From Steroidobacteraceae bacterium (GTDB lineage: Bacteria; Pseudomonadota; Gammaproteobacteria; Steroidobacterales; Steroidobacteraceae), in NCBI GenBank assembly GCA_019634915.1, contig JAHCAN010000028.1, forward strand, positions 1 to 39,296: 39,296 bases of DNA, written 5' to 3'. Positions 14,898 through 23,239 of the stretch are shown here, in pieces (position 1 is the first letter of the stretch; each line of letters starts with the position of its first letter). Position numbers and translations under genes: made by a program. The notes beneath the pieces were generated by a model. It was not told the DNA's origin. It saw nothing but the letters and a program-made list of their open reading frames with translations, and did not search any database.

Positions 14898-16082
14898 ATG
14901 AATACACTGGCCGAGCCGGCCGCGACCAGCCAGGCGGCAATGCGCGCGATGGCCGCGGGTGACTTCGCCACGGCGGAGGCCAGTCTGCTGCAGGTGCTGG
15001 CTCGCGACCGGGGCAATCTCTCCGCCTGGTTGAACCTCGCCGCCGTTCGCCGCCAGCGCCAGAATATCGACGGCGCCTTCGAGGCGCTGCGCGAGGCATT
15101 GACGATCGACGGACGCGATTTTCGCGCGCTGCTGATGAGCGCGACGATGCTCGAGCAGCTGGGCCAGTCGAAGCAGGCGGCGACCGCCTACGGAGTGGCG
15201 CTCGCGAACGCGCCGCCGGACTCGCTGCTCGACGCGCCGACGCAGGCCGCCGTACGGCATGCGCGCGAGGTGCAGGCCAGGCACGCGCGGGACCTCGGCG
15301 ACTACATCCGCTCGGCAGCTTCCGGCGCGCGCAGCCAGTGCACGCCCGCCGAGCGCCGGCGGCTGGATCATTTCATCGGCATCACCCTGCGGGTCACGCC
15401 GCGCTATCCGCAGCTGCCGCTCGAATACTACTTCCCGGGCCTGCCGCCGATCGAGTTCTACGAGCGCGCCGAATTCCCGTGGCTCGGCGAATTCGAGGCG
15501 GCTACGCCGGCGATCCAGCAGGAGCTGCGCACGATCCTCGCCGAGGATGCGGCGGGGTTCGACCCGTACATCCACTACGGCAAGCATCTGCCGCTCGATC
15601 AGTGGCAGGAGCTGAACCATTCGCCGCGCTGGAGTGCGTTTCATTTCTATCGGCACGGCGAGCGTATCGAGGATCGCTGCCGTCGTGCGCCACGCACCAT
15701 CGAGGCCATCGAGAAGCTGCCGCAGGCACAGGTACCGCTGCGTTCACCGACCGCGATATTCTCGGTGCTGAAGCCGAAGACGCGTATTCCACCGCACACG
15801 GGCGTGGCAAATTTCCGCCTGGTCGTGCACCTGCCGCTGATCGTGCCGCCGGGCTGCGGCTTTCGCGTCGGCAGCGAAACGCGCCAGTGGCGCATCGGCG
15901 AGGCCTGGGTATTCGATGACACGATCGAGCACGAGGCCTGGAACGACAGCGACGAAACCCGCGTGATCCTGATCTGCGATATCTGGAACCCGCGGCTGTC
16001 GGCGGACGAACGTCGCGCGATCGCTTCGGTGATCGCCGCCACCGACGCCTACAACGGCACCGTGCCGGCCGCGCACGTGTAA
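14898..16082 (+). CDS. TPR-containing aspartyl/asparaginyl beta-hydroxylase, HxG subtype (paralogue)
   Basis: The 394-residue protein has TPR-like repeats (about 10-105) and an AspH-type domain (about 185-385) with IPPHTGVAN (His300, Gly302), LVVHLPLIV (His311), DTIEHEAWN (His345) and ETRVILICD (Arg355). It should hydroxylate Asp or Asn side chains using Fe(II) and 2-oxoglutarate. It is the divergent sister of the gene at 13646-14821. The PKHD-type hydroxylase gene follows after eight bases, so the two are an operon. No signal peptide; cytoplasmic. Confidence 0.87.
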   Translation: MNTLAEPAATSQAAMRAMAAGDFATAEASLLQVLARDRGNLSAWLNLAAVRRQRQNIDGAFEALREALTIDGRDFRALLMSATMLEQLGQSKQAATAYGVALANAPPDSLLDAPTQAAVRHAREVQARHARDLGDYIRSAASGARSQCTPAERRRLDHFIGITLRVTPRYPQLPLEYYFPGLPPIEFYERAEFPWLGEFEAATPAIQQELRTILAEDAAGFDPYIHYGKHLPLDQWQELNHSPRWSAFHFYRHGERIEDRCRRAPRTIEAIEKLPQAQVPLRSPTAIFSVLKPKTRIPPHTGVANFRLVVHLPLIVPPGCGFRVGSETRQWRIGEAWVFDDTIEHEAWNDSDETRVILICDIWNPRLSADERRAIASVIAATDAYNGTVPAAHV

Positions 16083-16090
16083 GGCTCACG

Positions 16091-16756
16091 ATGTTCCTCA
16101 AGATCAGGAACCTGCTGTCGGCCGCGGACGTTGCGCGGCTCACCACGCTGGCCGGCGAGCTGCATTTCGTCGACGGCCGCGTCTCCAATCCCGCCAACCA
16201 GGCGAAGCGCAACCTGCAGGCGGACGCGGGCGACCCGAGGTACGCGGAATCGGTGCAGATCGTGAGTGCCGCGTTCGCCCGCTCGCGCGAATTCGGCGAT
16301 TTCGCGATGCCGAAGCGCGTCGCACCGCCGCTGCTGTGCCGCTACGAGCCGGGCATGCAGTACGGCGCGCACGCGGACTCCGCGATCATCCAGGTCGGCG
16401 GCACGCGCATCCGCTCGGACCTGTCGTGCACGGTATTCGTCGGCGATCCGGCGAGCTACGAAGGCGGCGAGCTGTCGATCATCACCGGCAACCAGGTGAT
16501 CAGCTTCAAGGGCGAGGCCGGTGAGGCGATCGTGTACCCTTCGACGACTCTGCACGAAGTCGTCCCGGTGCGTGCCGGGCGCCGCCTGGTCTCGATCACG
16601 TTCATCGAGAGCCTGATCGCCGATCAGCACCAGCGCATGCAGGTCTACGAACTGAACGAACTCGCCGCGCTCGAAGGCAACACGATGAAGTGGGAGAACC
16701 GCATGCGGCTCGACGTCGTGCGGCAGAACCTGATGCGCATGTGGGCATCGACCTGA
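16091..16756 (+). CDS. PKHD-type Fe(II)/2-oxoglutarate hydroxylase (PiuC/YbiX-like)
   Basis: The 221-residue length and layout match the PKHD-type hydroxylase family. Visible features: RVSNPANQAKRNLQ (31-43, the family's substrate-side segment with the usual VKNN/AK-N-Q pattern), GMQYGAHADSAI with His94 and Asp96, YEGGELSI, PSTTLHEVVPVRAGRRLVSITF with His155 and Arg164/165, and C-terminal YELNELAAL helix. In other bacteria such genes often sit beside TonB-dependent siderophore receptors (PiuC beside PiuA). Here it follows a TPR-hydroxylase gene by eight bases and faces a sulfotransferase gene. The substrate of the family is not established. Confidence 0.9.
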   Translation: MFLKIRNLLSAADVARLTTLAGELHFVDGRVSNPANQAKRNLQADAGDPRYAESVQIVSAAFARSREFGDFAMPKRVAPPLLCRYEPGMQYGAHADSAIIQVGGTRIRSDLSCTVFVGDPASYEGGELSIITGNQVISFKGEAGEAIVYPSTTLHEVVPVRAGRRLVSITFIESLIADQHQRMQVYELNELAALEGNTMKWENRMRLDVVRQNLMRMWAST

Positions 16757-16770
16757 CGGCTGCAGGCGGG

Positions 16771-17748
16771 CTATACCGCAATACCCAGGCGTTCGAGCAG
16801 TCGCAGACCTAGCAGGATCTGCGCGCCATGGCGCCGCCGCGAATCGTCGAGGACCGCCGCGCGCAACGCCGGATCGTAAGGGTGTTCGGGCGCCTTCGAA
16901 TAGCGGCTCAGCACCGGACTGCGCAGCATCACCGCGATCGTCGCCGCGTCGGCCGGCAGACCGAAGTGCGCGAGTATCGCCCGCAGATGACCGGCGACAT
17001 CGGCCAGAAACGCCTCGAAATCGACCGGCAGCACGCGTCCCGGGTGCCGCGCAAGCACGGCACGCTGGGTCGTCGTCTCGGCGAGCCAGCTGAGCGCGGC
17101 GAGTTCGCCGAGCGACAGGGCCTCGATGGGCGGAAGCGGCGTCGCGAGCTGCGCCGCGAGCCGCCGCAGGCGCTCGGGCGCATGCCCGCGCAGATCGATC
17201 GGTGAATTCTCTCCGGCAAGCAGCGTCGCCAGATAAGGCTCGGCACGCAGATTGAGGTAGATCGCCCGCGCATCCGCCGCGCTACCGAGCAGCGCGGGCG
17301 CGATACGCGCCGCGCTGCTCGTCGCCTTGACGATCACGCTGTCCGTGCCGGTGGCGGCGCCGCGCCAGAGCCGCACGAACAGCGCGACGAGCGCCTCGAA
17401 CCGCGCATGGTCGAGGAGCGGCGAGGCGTCCGCGAGCGCGTCCTGCACCGCGGCCAGCGTGCGCAGCGGCAGGGGCTCGCGCAGCGGCTGTACGCAGCCC
17501 GTCTCATCGAGCAGGCGGCTCACCAGCGTCGAGCCGACGTGCCCGGTGTGGAAGATGAAATGCAGCGGCTGCACGTGCCGCGCGGACGCCGTCGCGGCCT
17601 CGAGATCGGCCAGCGCGATCCAGCCGCCTTTGGTCGCCGGCGAGAGAATGCGCTCGTCGAGAAAGCTCGCCGCGCGAAATGCGGCCTTGTCCATCTCGAT
17701 CCGCAGCACGCGGCTGCGCACCAGATCCAGCTTGAACGGATAGAGCAC
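16771..17748 (-). CDS. Sulfotransferase-like P-loop protein
   Basis: The 325-residue product starts at a GTG. A P-loop-like motif HFIFHTGHVGSTLVSRLLDE (63-82) resembles the 5'-phosphosulfate loop of sulfotransferases; LNLRAEPYLATLLAG near residue 175 may be the 3'-phosphate loop, but it is degenerate (no clear R-x-P). The C-terminus (SPVLSRYSKAPEHPYDP) recalls sulfotransferase tails that close over PAPS. It may be a divergent sulfotransferase or a related kinase-like P-loop enzyme. Its start lies six bases after the T-run of the terminator of the second receptor gene, so its expression needs read-through or a promoter I cannot see. An ATG at 17694 is a possible later start. Confidence 0.72.
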   Translation of the reverse strand: MLYPFKLDLVRSRVLRIEMDKAAFRAASFLDERILSPATKGGWIALADLEAATASARHVQPLHFIFHTGHVGSTLVSRLLDETGCVQPLREPLPLRTLAAVQDALADASPLLDHARFEALVALFVRLWRGAATGTDSVIVKATSSAARIAPALLGSAADARAIYLNLRAEPYLATLLAGENSPIDLRGHAPERLRRLAAQLATPLPPIEALSLGELAALSWLAETTTQRAVLARHPGRVLPVDFEAFLADVAGHLRAILAHFGLPADAATIAVMLRSPVLSRYSKAPEHPYDPALRAAVLDDSRRRHGAQILLGLRLLERLGIAV

Positions 17749-17753
17749 GGGGC

Positions 17754-17787
17754 AAAAAAAAGCGGCGGCTCCGGAAGGAGCCGCCGC
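17754..17787 (-). terminator. Rho-independent terminator of the second receptor gene
   Basis: On the minus strand GCGGCGGCTCC (17787-17777) pairs with GGAGCCGCCGC (17772-17762) around a TTCC loop and is followed by eight T (17761-17754). It closes the receptor transcript 41 bp after the stop codon. Confidence 0.93.
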
Positions 17788-17828
17788 CAGTTTCTCACAC
17801 GTTCAGTCCTTCGTCGGTCGGATCGCGC

Positions 17829-20800
17829 TCAGAACGAGAGCTTGCCGCGAATGAACATGAACCGGCCGAGCGAGTCGTACAGCTGCGGGTAGGTATTGCC
17901 GTTGCCGGTCGTACCGACGGACGAGCTGAGCGGCGGATCCTCGTCGAGGACGTTGTTGATGCCGACGAGCACCGACGCCTTGTCCGTGATCGCCCAGTTG
18001 CCCGCGAGGTCGAAGTAGCTCTGTGCATCGAGCACGCGGTCGATGCGAGCCGACGTCGACGGCAGGCCGAACTGCGACACTTCCGAGAAGTACCGCCATG
18101 TGAGCGACACGTCGAGCGGCCACGGCGTCTGCCAGCCGATACGGGCATGGTGACGCCACCGCGGGCTCGGCACGCCGGCGGTGCCCGAGGCGCACGACGA
18201 CGAGAACTTGCCGGCGCAGTCATACGGCGTCGTACCCACCGATCCCGGATCGGTGACCAGCTCTTCGAGGTAGGTGCCCGTCAGATTGAAGCTCAGGCTG
18301 CCGGCACGGCCGATCTCGAGACCCGAGTAGCTCATGTTGACGTCGTAGCCGGTCGTCTCGAGCGAACCGATGTTCGTGTTGAGATCGATCACGTGGCCGT
18401 CACCCACCCACAGTGAACCGTTGGCCGGGTTACGCTGGATGCGCGCGCACGACACCGGATCGTTGTTCGTGTAGCACGCATCGAGAGTGACATTCGTGCC
18501 GATCGTCGAGATCGTGTCCTCGATCTTGATGTTGAACCAGTCGACCGACATCGTGAACTTCGGCAGGAAACGCGGCTGCAGGATCACACCGAAAGTCTGC
18601 GTATCCGATTTTTCCGGCGTCAGACCCGGGTTGCCGCCCTGCAGGAAGTTGTACTGGCCAGCCGGGCTGTTGAGCGTGGGCGAGCGATATTGCGACGCGG
18701 GCATGCCGGTGGCGACGCACTCGGCGAGTGTCGCATCCGGATTACCCGGCAGATCCGTACCGGCCGGACCGCAAGGATCACCGTCCGCATCGAACAGGTT
18801 GAATCCCTGGGCGGTGAACAGCTCGACGACGTTCGCGGCACGCACCGCACGCTGGAAGCTGCCACGCAGGCGAACGTCGCGGACCGGCGCCCAATCGAGG
18901 CCAATCTTATACGTATCCGTAGTGATCTTGCCGTAGTCCGAATAGCGATACGCGCCATCGACCGACAGCTGATCGAACCCGGGCTTGTCCTGCACGAGCG
19001 GTACATGCGCCTCGGTGAAGAGATCGACCACCTTGGTCGAACCCGAAATGCCGATTGTTGCGCCGCCCGAGCCGGACAGCTGCGCGGCGGACTGCAATGC
19101 GTCGACCGTGTTGCTCAGCGTGTCTTTGCGGTATTCCGCGCCGAACGCCACCTTGATCGATTCGGCGGCGGTCGGGACCGTCCAGCCCAAGTCGCCGGTC
19201 ACCTGACCGACATACACCTCCTGATCGATCGTACCGGTCTGCAGACCCGGCGCCTGAAGGTAGTTGAGTGCGTCCTGTGTCACGCCCGCCGGATCGAACG
19301 GATTGTAAGGCCGACAGTCCGGATCCGTTCCGTCGACGACCGAACGACAGGTCGGAGTACCGCCGACATCTACGACGTCAAGCGCGCGGGAAATGCGGTC
19401 GATGACAAAGTAGTTGAGCGTCTCGTTGTTGGCGGAGGTGCTCGAGAACTGCGCCGAAACGTCGTACTGCCACATCGGCGAGATGTCGCCACGGACACCG
19501 ACGACGCCGCGGAACATTGCATTACGGAACGACTGCTGGCGGCCGCCACCCTCGACATTACGACGCCCGATGTACATCGGTACCGAATCGGTCGCCCCGA
19601 CGAGATTGCAGCCGATCGCGTCGAACTGTTGCGCACTCAGGAGCGGGTTGTCGCAATTGATCGTCGATGCGTCGAAGAAGATGCCGCCCGGCGCGATCTG
19701 GGCGATCGAGCGGTAGTTCGTGTACATCAGCTGCGTGTACACATCGGCGTGGTCGTTCACTTCATAGTGACCCATCGCACCAAGGTTGTAGCGGCGCGAC
19801 GGACGCAGGTAGTGGTTGACCGGCCCGAAGTTGTACTGATCGAGATTGTTGCTGAATGGCCGGAATTGACCGGTCGTGCGGTCAACGGTGAAGTTGAACG
19901 ACGGCAGCGGATTGGTGTCCGGGATGTCATCCGCCGTGTTGGGGATACCATCCGGGCCCGGGCCACCGTTGTTGTTGGCGCCGAAATCGGTGAATGTGCC
20001 GGGATACGCCGTGCCCGAACCGCCGCACGAGAACGACACCGTCGGGTTCGCACCGAGCGAACAGGCCGAATAGTCGCGGTCGCGCTGCAGGACCTGGTCC
20101 TGATCGTCGATACCGCCATACACCATGATGTTGCCACGGCCGTCGGCCGAGCTGAGGCCCATCATGATGCTGATCGACTTGCCGTAACCGTCGGTTACAT
20201 TGCTTTCCGGCAGTGCGAACTGCGACGGGTTGGTCGCGGCGCGGCCGGCGATCACGTCGCGCAGCTTCACGGCGCCCGGGCCACCGTAGTCGTTCTTGTG
20301 CTGATAGAAGCCGTACTGCGCTTCGACCTGCACGCCTTCGAAATCCTTCTTCGTGATGAAGTTCACGACACCGGCAACGGCGTCCGAACCGTACACGGCC
20401 GATGCACCGCCGGTCAGCACGTCCACGCGCTCGATGATCGAGGCGGGAATCGTGTTGATGTCAGGCGCAGAGTTGGTCACCGAACCGTACGGCAGACGGC
20501 GGCCGTCGATCAGCACGAGCGTGCGCGGCGAGCCGAGGCCGCGCAGGTTGATCGTGGCGGCGCCGCTCGCGCCGTTGGCGATATTCGCGTTCTGCGCGGC
20601 AAATGCCTGCGGGAGCTGGTTGACGAGGTCTTCGACGCGGGTCACACCCTGGGTCGCGATGTCCTGGCTCGTGACCTGCGTGACGGGCGTCGTGCCCTCG
20701 AGGTTGGCCGAACGAATGCGCGAACCGGTGACTACAACAGTTTCGACCGACGCCGTGTCCTGATCCTGCGCGACGGCCGGGACCGAAGCGCTGGCGGCAG

Positions 20801-20861
20801 TCACGGCACTCAATACGAGCGCGCGGCGAACTGCTCGCCGAACGTGGCTGTTCATCTCCAT
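17829..20861 (-). CDS. TonB-dependent outer membrane receptor (second copy)
   Basis: The 1010-residue protein has a signal peptide (about 1-31, ending PAVAQ), TonB-box region ETVVVTGSRIRS (40-51), plug domain (about 55-180, INLRGLGSPRTLVLIDGRR, SIIERVDVLTGGASAVYGSDA, VVNFITKKDF) and a beta-barrel ending in Phe (GKLSF). GGGAGG lies nine bases before the ATG at 20861; a second ATG six bases on is possible. Many GxGx, Asp/Asn- and Cys-containing loops mark extracellular regions, but I cannot name the ligand. It has its own promoter, a leader of about 126 nt, and its own terminator, so it is monocistronic, unlike the first receptor. Codon use looks slightly less GC3-biased than the flanking enzymes. 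Confidence 0.94.
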   Translation of the reverse strand: MEMNSHVRRAVRRALVLSAVTAASASVPAVAQDQDTASVETVVVTGSRIRSANLEGTTPVTQVTSQDIATQGVTRVEDLVNQLPQAFAAQNANIANGASGAATINLRGLGSPRTLVLIDGRRLPYGSVTNSAPDINTIPASIIERVDVLTGGASAVYGSDAVAGVVNFITKKDFEGVQVEAQYGFYQHKNDYGGPGAVKLRDVIAGRAATNPSQFALPESNVTDGYGKSISIMMGLSSADGRGNIMVYGGIDDQDQVLQRDRDYSACSLGANPTVSFSCGGSGTAYPGTFTDFGANNNGGPGPDGIPNTADDIPDTNPLPSFNFTVDRTTGQFRPFSNNLDQYNFGPVNHYLRPSRRYNLGAMGHYEVNDHADVYTQLMYTNYRSIAQIAPGGIFFDASTINCDNPLLSAQQFDAIGCNLVGATDSVPMYIGRRNVEGGGRQQSFRNAMFRGVVGVRGDISPMWQYDVSAQFSSTSANNETLNYFVIDRISRALDVVDVGGTPTCRSVVDGTDPDCRPYNPFDPAGVTQDALNYLQAPGLQTGTIDQEVYVGQVTGDLGWTVPTAAESIKVAFGAEYRKDTLSNTVDALQSAAQLSGSGGATIGISGSTKVVDLFTEAHVPLVQDKPGFDQLSVDGAYRYSDYGKITTDTYKIGLDWAPVRDVRLRGSFQRAVRAANVVELFTAQGFNLFDADGDPCGPAGTDLPGNPDATLAECVATGMPASQYRSPTLNSPAGQYNFLQGGNPGLTPEKSDTQTFGVILQPRFLPKFTMSVDWFNIKIEDTISTIGTNVTLDACYTNNDPVSCARIQRNPANGSLWVGDGHVIDLNTNIGSLETTGYDVNMSYSGLEIGRAGSLSFNLTGTYLEELVTDPGSVGTTPYDCAGKFSSSCASGTAGVPSPRWRHHARIGWQTPWPLDVSLTWRYFSEVSQFGLPSTSARIDRVLDAQSYFDLAGNWAITDKASVLVGINNVLDEDPPLSSSVGTTGNGNTYPQLYDSLGRFMFIRGKLSF

Positions 20862-20878
20862 TATCTAGATCCTCCCGC

Positions 20879-20895
20879 GAACGGCATAACCGTTC
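20879..20895 (-). promoter_or_regulatory. Leader hairpin just upstream of the receptor Shine-Dalgarno
   Basis: GAACGG and CCGTTC pair around a five-base loop, ending two bases before the GGGAGG site (20876-20871). It may protect the mRNA or tune initiation. Confidence 0.4.
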
Positions 20896-20993
20896 TGAAA
20901 TAAAAATGAGTTTTCGTTGTGCTCTGAATCTCGATCTTGCGGAGCGATCGCATTACCCCACCTAATGTCCGACCGGTCCCCGCGGTGGCGCGA

Positions 20994-21022
20994 TTATTAG
21001 GCATGCGTTGTCGGGGATACAA
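20994..21022 (-). promoter_or_regulatory. Promoter of the second receptor gene
   Basis: On the minus strand TTGTAT (21022-21017) and TAATAA (20999-20994) are 17 bp apart. Transcription would start near 20987, giving a leader of about 126 nt before the ATG at 20861. Confidence 0.65.
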
Positions 21023-21220
21023 GACCCGTTGCGTAATCACAACAAATACGGGAGGGCGTAGCGGATCGGCTGAACCGCAGTGTTCTATCGCTCCAGCCAC
21101 TAAAACACCCGCATCGCCGTATCCATTTGCGACCAACCGTGCGACGTTGCAGCTCCACAACAGCATGCGGCACCGGATACCGCCCGTGGACAGCGGTAGG
21201 CGCGCGGGTAGCGAATTGCC

Positions 21221-21226
21221 TATGCT
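21221..21226 (+). promoter_or_regulatory. -10 box of the TPR-sulfotransferase gene (leaderless type)
   Basis: TATGCT ends nine bases before the ATG at 21236, and no Shine-Dalgarno is present. A -35 box is not evident. Confidence 0.4.
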
Positions 21227-21235
21227 TGCGCCCCC

Positions 21236-23224
21236 ATGAATGTGTCCAGATTCGAGCTGGCCCTGAGGCACGGCACCGCGGCGCACAACGCGCGCGATTT
21301 CGTTCGGGCGGAGGCCTACTACCGCGAGGCCCTCGCTATTGCACCGAACGATCCGGAGGCAATCAGCCTGCTTGGGCTGACGCTGAGCCAGGACGGGCGG
21401 GCCGGCGAGGCCACGGCGCTGCTCGAGCGCGCAGTCGAGCTCGATCCACGGCGCGCGGTGCTGCGACTGAACCTCGCGGAAGGCCTGGAGGCAAGCGGTG
21501 ACTATGGCCGGGCGCTGGGCGTGCTGCACACCGTGCTCGAGAGCGACCCGGCCAATCTTCGCGCCTGGGTGAAGGCCGGCGACATCGCTCAACGGCAGGG
21601 TGACATCACCGGCGCGATCGAGGCCTGGAATCGCGCGCACGACGCGCATCCGGGCGCGTCCACGCCCATCGCCCGCCTTGCGCGCACGGAACTCGGCCGC
21701 GGCAAGCCTGCCGAGGCGCTGATGATCCTCGATGCCCTGCTGCAGCGCGCGCCGGGCGACGCCGAAATCCTGTCGCTATGGTGTCAGGGGCTGACCGCGT
21801 TGCGACAGTGGCCACAGCTCGAGAAAACGGCGGCAGCCTGGTGCGCCGCCGAACGTGCCAATCCGGCTGCGTGGCGCCATCTCGCGATCGCGCAGCTCGA
21901 GCTCGGACGCCCGCTCGAGGCGGCCGCGAGCTGGCAGAACGCGATGGCACTGTCGCCACCCTCCGCGGAAGACCTCGCCGCGCTGGCCGGATGCTACCTG
22001 CATGCGCTCGACTACCCACGCGCCGCGGACACATTGCACCGGGCGCAGGCCATCAATCCGGATCTTCCCGACCTGCTGTCCAAGCTCGCGCTGCTGCATA
22101 TGTATTACGGCCGCTTTGCGGAAGCGGAGACCTGTGCGCGCCGTTGCCTCGCGCGCTCGCCGCAAGACACGACGGCCCTCAAGGTGCTCGCGCGCGTGCG
22201 GCGCGGCGATCTCGGCGACACCGAATTCGCGAACATCGCGCAGACGGCCCAGCGTGACGACCTGCCGATCGACAGCCGCATCGCCGCCGCCTTCGCGGCG
22301 GCGCAGATCCTGGATGCGCGCGACGAGATCGACGAGGCTTTCGCGGCCTGCGAATATGCACAGGCACTCGCGCTCGAGCGCGACCGGCTCGAGGGGCGCG
22401 CCTACGATCGGCAACGCGAGGACGCGCGGATCGCGCGCCTCGTCACACTGCAACCAGCGGTCACGACGAACGTGCCCGCGAGCCGCGGCAGCTGGCCGCG
22501 ACCGGTCTTCATTGTTGGCATGCCGCGCTCCGGGACGACTCTCGCCGAAGCCCTGCTCGGCGCGCACTCCAAGGTGCTCGCCTGCGGTGAACGGCCCGCA
22601 ATGCGTCGGATTCTGCACGCCTTTCTCGAAATGGACGCTGCAGGGCGCGCGCCGGACGAAGTCACGCTCGCGAGTTGGCGCGACGAATACTTCGAGGGAC
22701 TGCCGGACATCAGCGACGCACTCTGCCTGACCGACAAGCATCCGCGCAATCTCGAGGCCGTGGGGCTCATCACACGACTGTTCCCCGACGCGCGCATCGT
22801 GATCCTGCAGCGCAATCCGGTCGAAACGGGGCTGTCGATTTTCCGGCAGGAATTCAGCAAGTACTGGGATTTCGCGCATCGGCTCGCCGACATCGGCCAT
22901 TTCTGCGGCGGCTATGCGCGGCTGGTCCGGCACTGGCAGCGCGCATGCCCGGGCCAGATCATGACGCTGCGCTACGAGGAGTTCGCCGCGGACTTCGAGC
23001 ACTCGGCGCAGGCGCTGGTCGCCTTCTGCGGCCTCGAGTGGGAGCCGCAGTGCCTCGACTACGCGCGCTCGCCGCGGCCGATCGCGACCTTCAGCAGTGT
23101 CGAGGCACGCGATCCCGTTGCTCTTTCACGGCGCGCGGATCGCTACCGCGAATATCTCGGACCGCTCGTCGCGGCGCTCGAAGAAGCCAGCGTCGACGTT
23201 TCGACGGGGGCATTGCGCGAATGA
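21236..23224 (+). CDS. Large TPR-containing sulfotransferase
   Basis: The 662-residue protein has about ten TPR or TPR-like repeats (residues about 5-390, for example ARDFVRAEAYYREALAIAP and GRAGEATALLERAVELDP) followed by a sulfotransferase domain (about 420-650). PAPS motifs: VFIVGMPRSGTTLAEALL (424-441) and VILQRNPVETGLSIFRQ (522-538). The fold class includes tyrosylprotein sulfotransferase-like enzymes, so a protein or peptide acceptor is plausible. No signal peptide. It runs convergently toward the O-GlcNAc-transferase-like gene with only 15 bp between the stops. Confidence 0.9.
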   Translation: MNVSRFELALRHGTAAHNARDFVRAEAYYREALAIAPNDPEAISLLGLTLSQDGRAGEATALLERAVELDPRRAVLRLNLAEGLEASGDYGRALGVLHTVLESDPANLRAWVKAGDIAQRQGDITGAIEAWNRAHDAHPGASTPIARLARTELGRGKPAEALMILDALLQRAPGDAEILSLWCQGLTALRQWPQLEKTAAAWCAAERANPAAWRHLAIAQLELGRPLEAAASWQNAMALSPPSAEDLAALAGCYLHALDYPRAADTLHRAQAINPDLPDLLSKLALLHMYYGRFAEAETCARRCLARSPQDTTALKVLARVRRGDLGDTEFANIAQTAQRDDLPIDSRIAAAFAAAQILDARDEIDEAFAACEYAQALALERDRLEGRAYDRQREDARIARLVTLQPAVTTNVPASRGSWPRPVFIVGMPRSGTTLAEALLGAHSKVLACGERPAMRRILHAFLEMDAAGRAPDEVTLASWRDEYFEGLPDISDALCLTDKHPRNLEAVGLITRLFPDARIVILQRNPVETGLSIFRQEFSKYWDFAHRLADIGHFCGGYARLVRHWQRACPGQIMTLRYEEFAADFEHSAQALVAFCGLEWEPQCLDYARSPRPIATFSSVEARDPVALSRRADRYREYLGPLVAALEEASVDVSTGALRE

Positions 23225-23239
23225 CGCCGTCCGGGCAGC

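Larger units (their letters stand above)
20862..21235. other. Divergent intergenic region between receptor and TPR-sulfotransferase genes
   Basis: This 374-bp gap is the longest non-coding stretch in the window and is visibly more AT-rich than its neighbours. It holds the receptor promoter (20994-21022) and leader hairpin (20879-20895), one TGTCCG (20966-20971) and a -10-like box next to the plus-strand gene (21221-21226). An open plus-strand frame at 20937-21239 has no protein-like composition and no Shine-Dalgarno, so I do not call it. Confidence 0.6.

Noticed and set aside
18690-20903. 737-residue plus-strand open frame
   Set aside because: Antisense to the second TonB receptor, without domain or start signals.
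21029-21042. TTGCG-TAAT-CACAA as an FNR/CRP-type site
   Set aside because: Only 9 of 14 positions are symmetric, and it does not match a known consensus well; it also overlaps the sequence upstream of the receptor -35.
20937-21239. 100-residue plus-strand open frame as a precursor peptide gene
   Set aside because: No Shine-Dalgarno, no leader/core-like pattern, mixed codon use, and it runs over the next gene's start.
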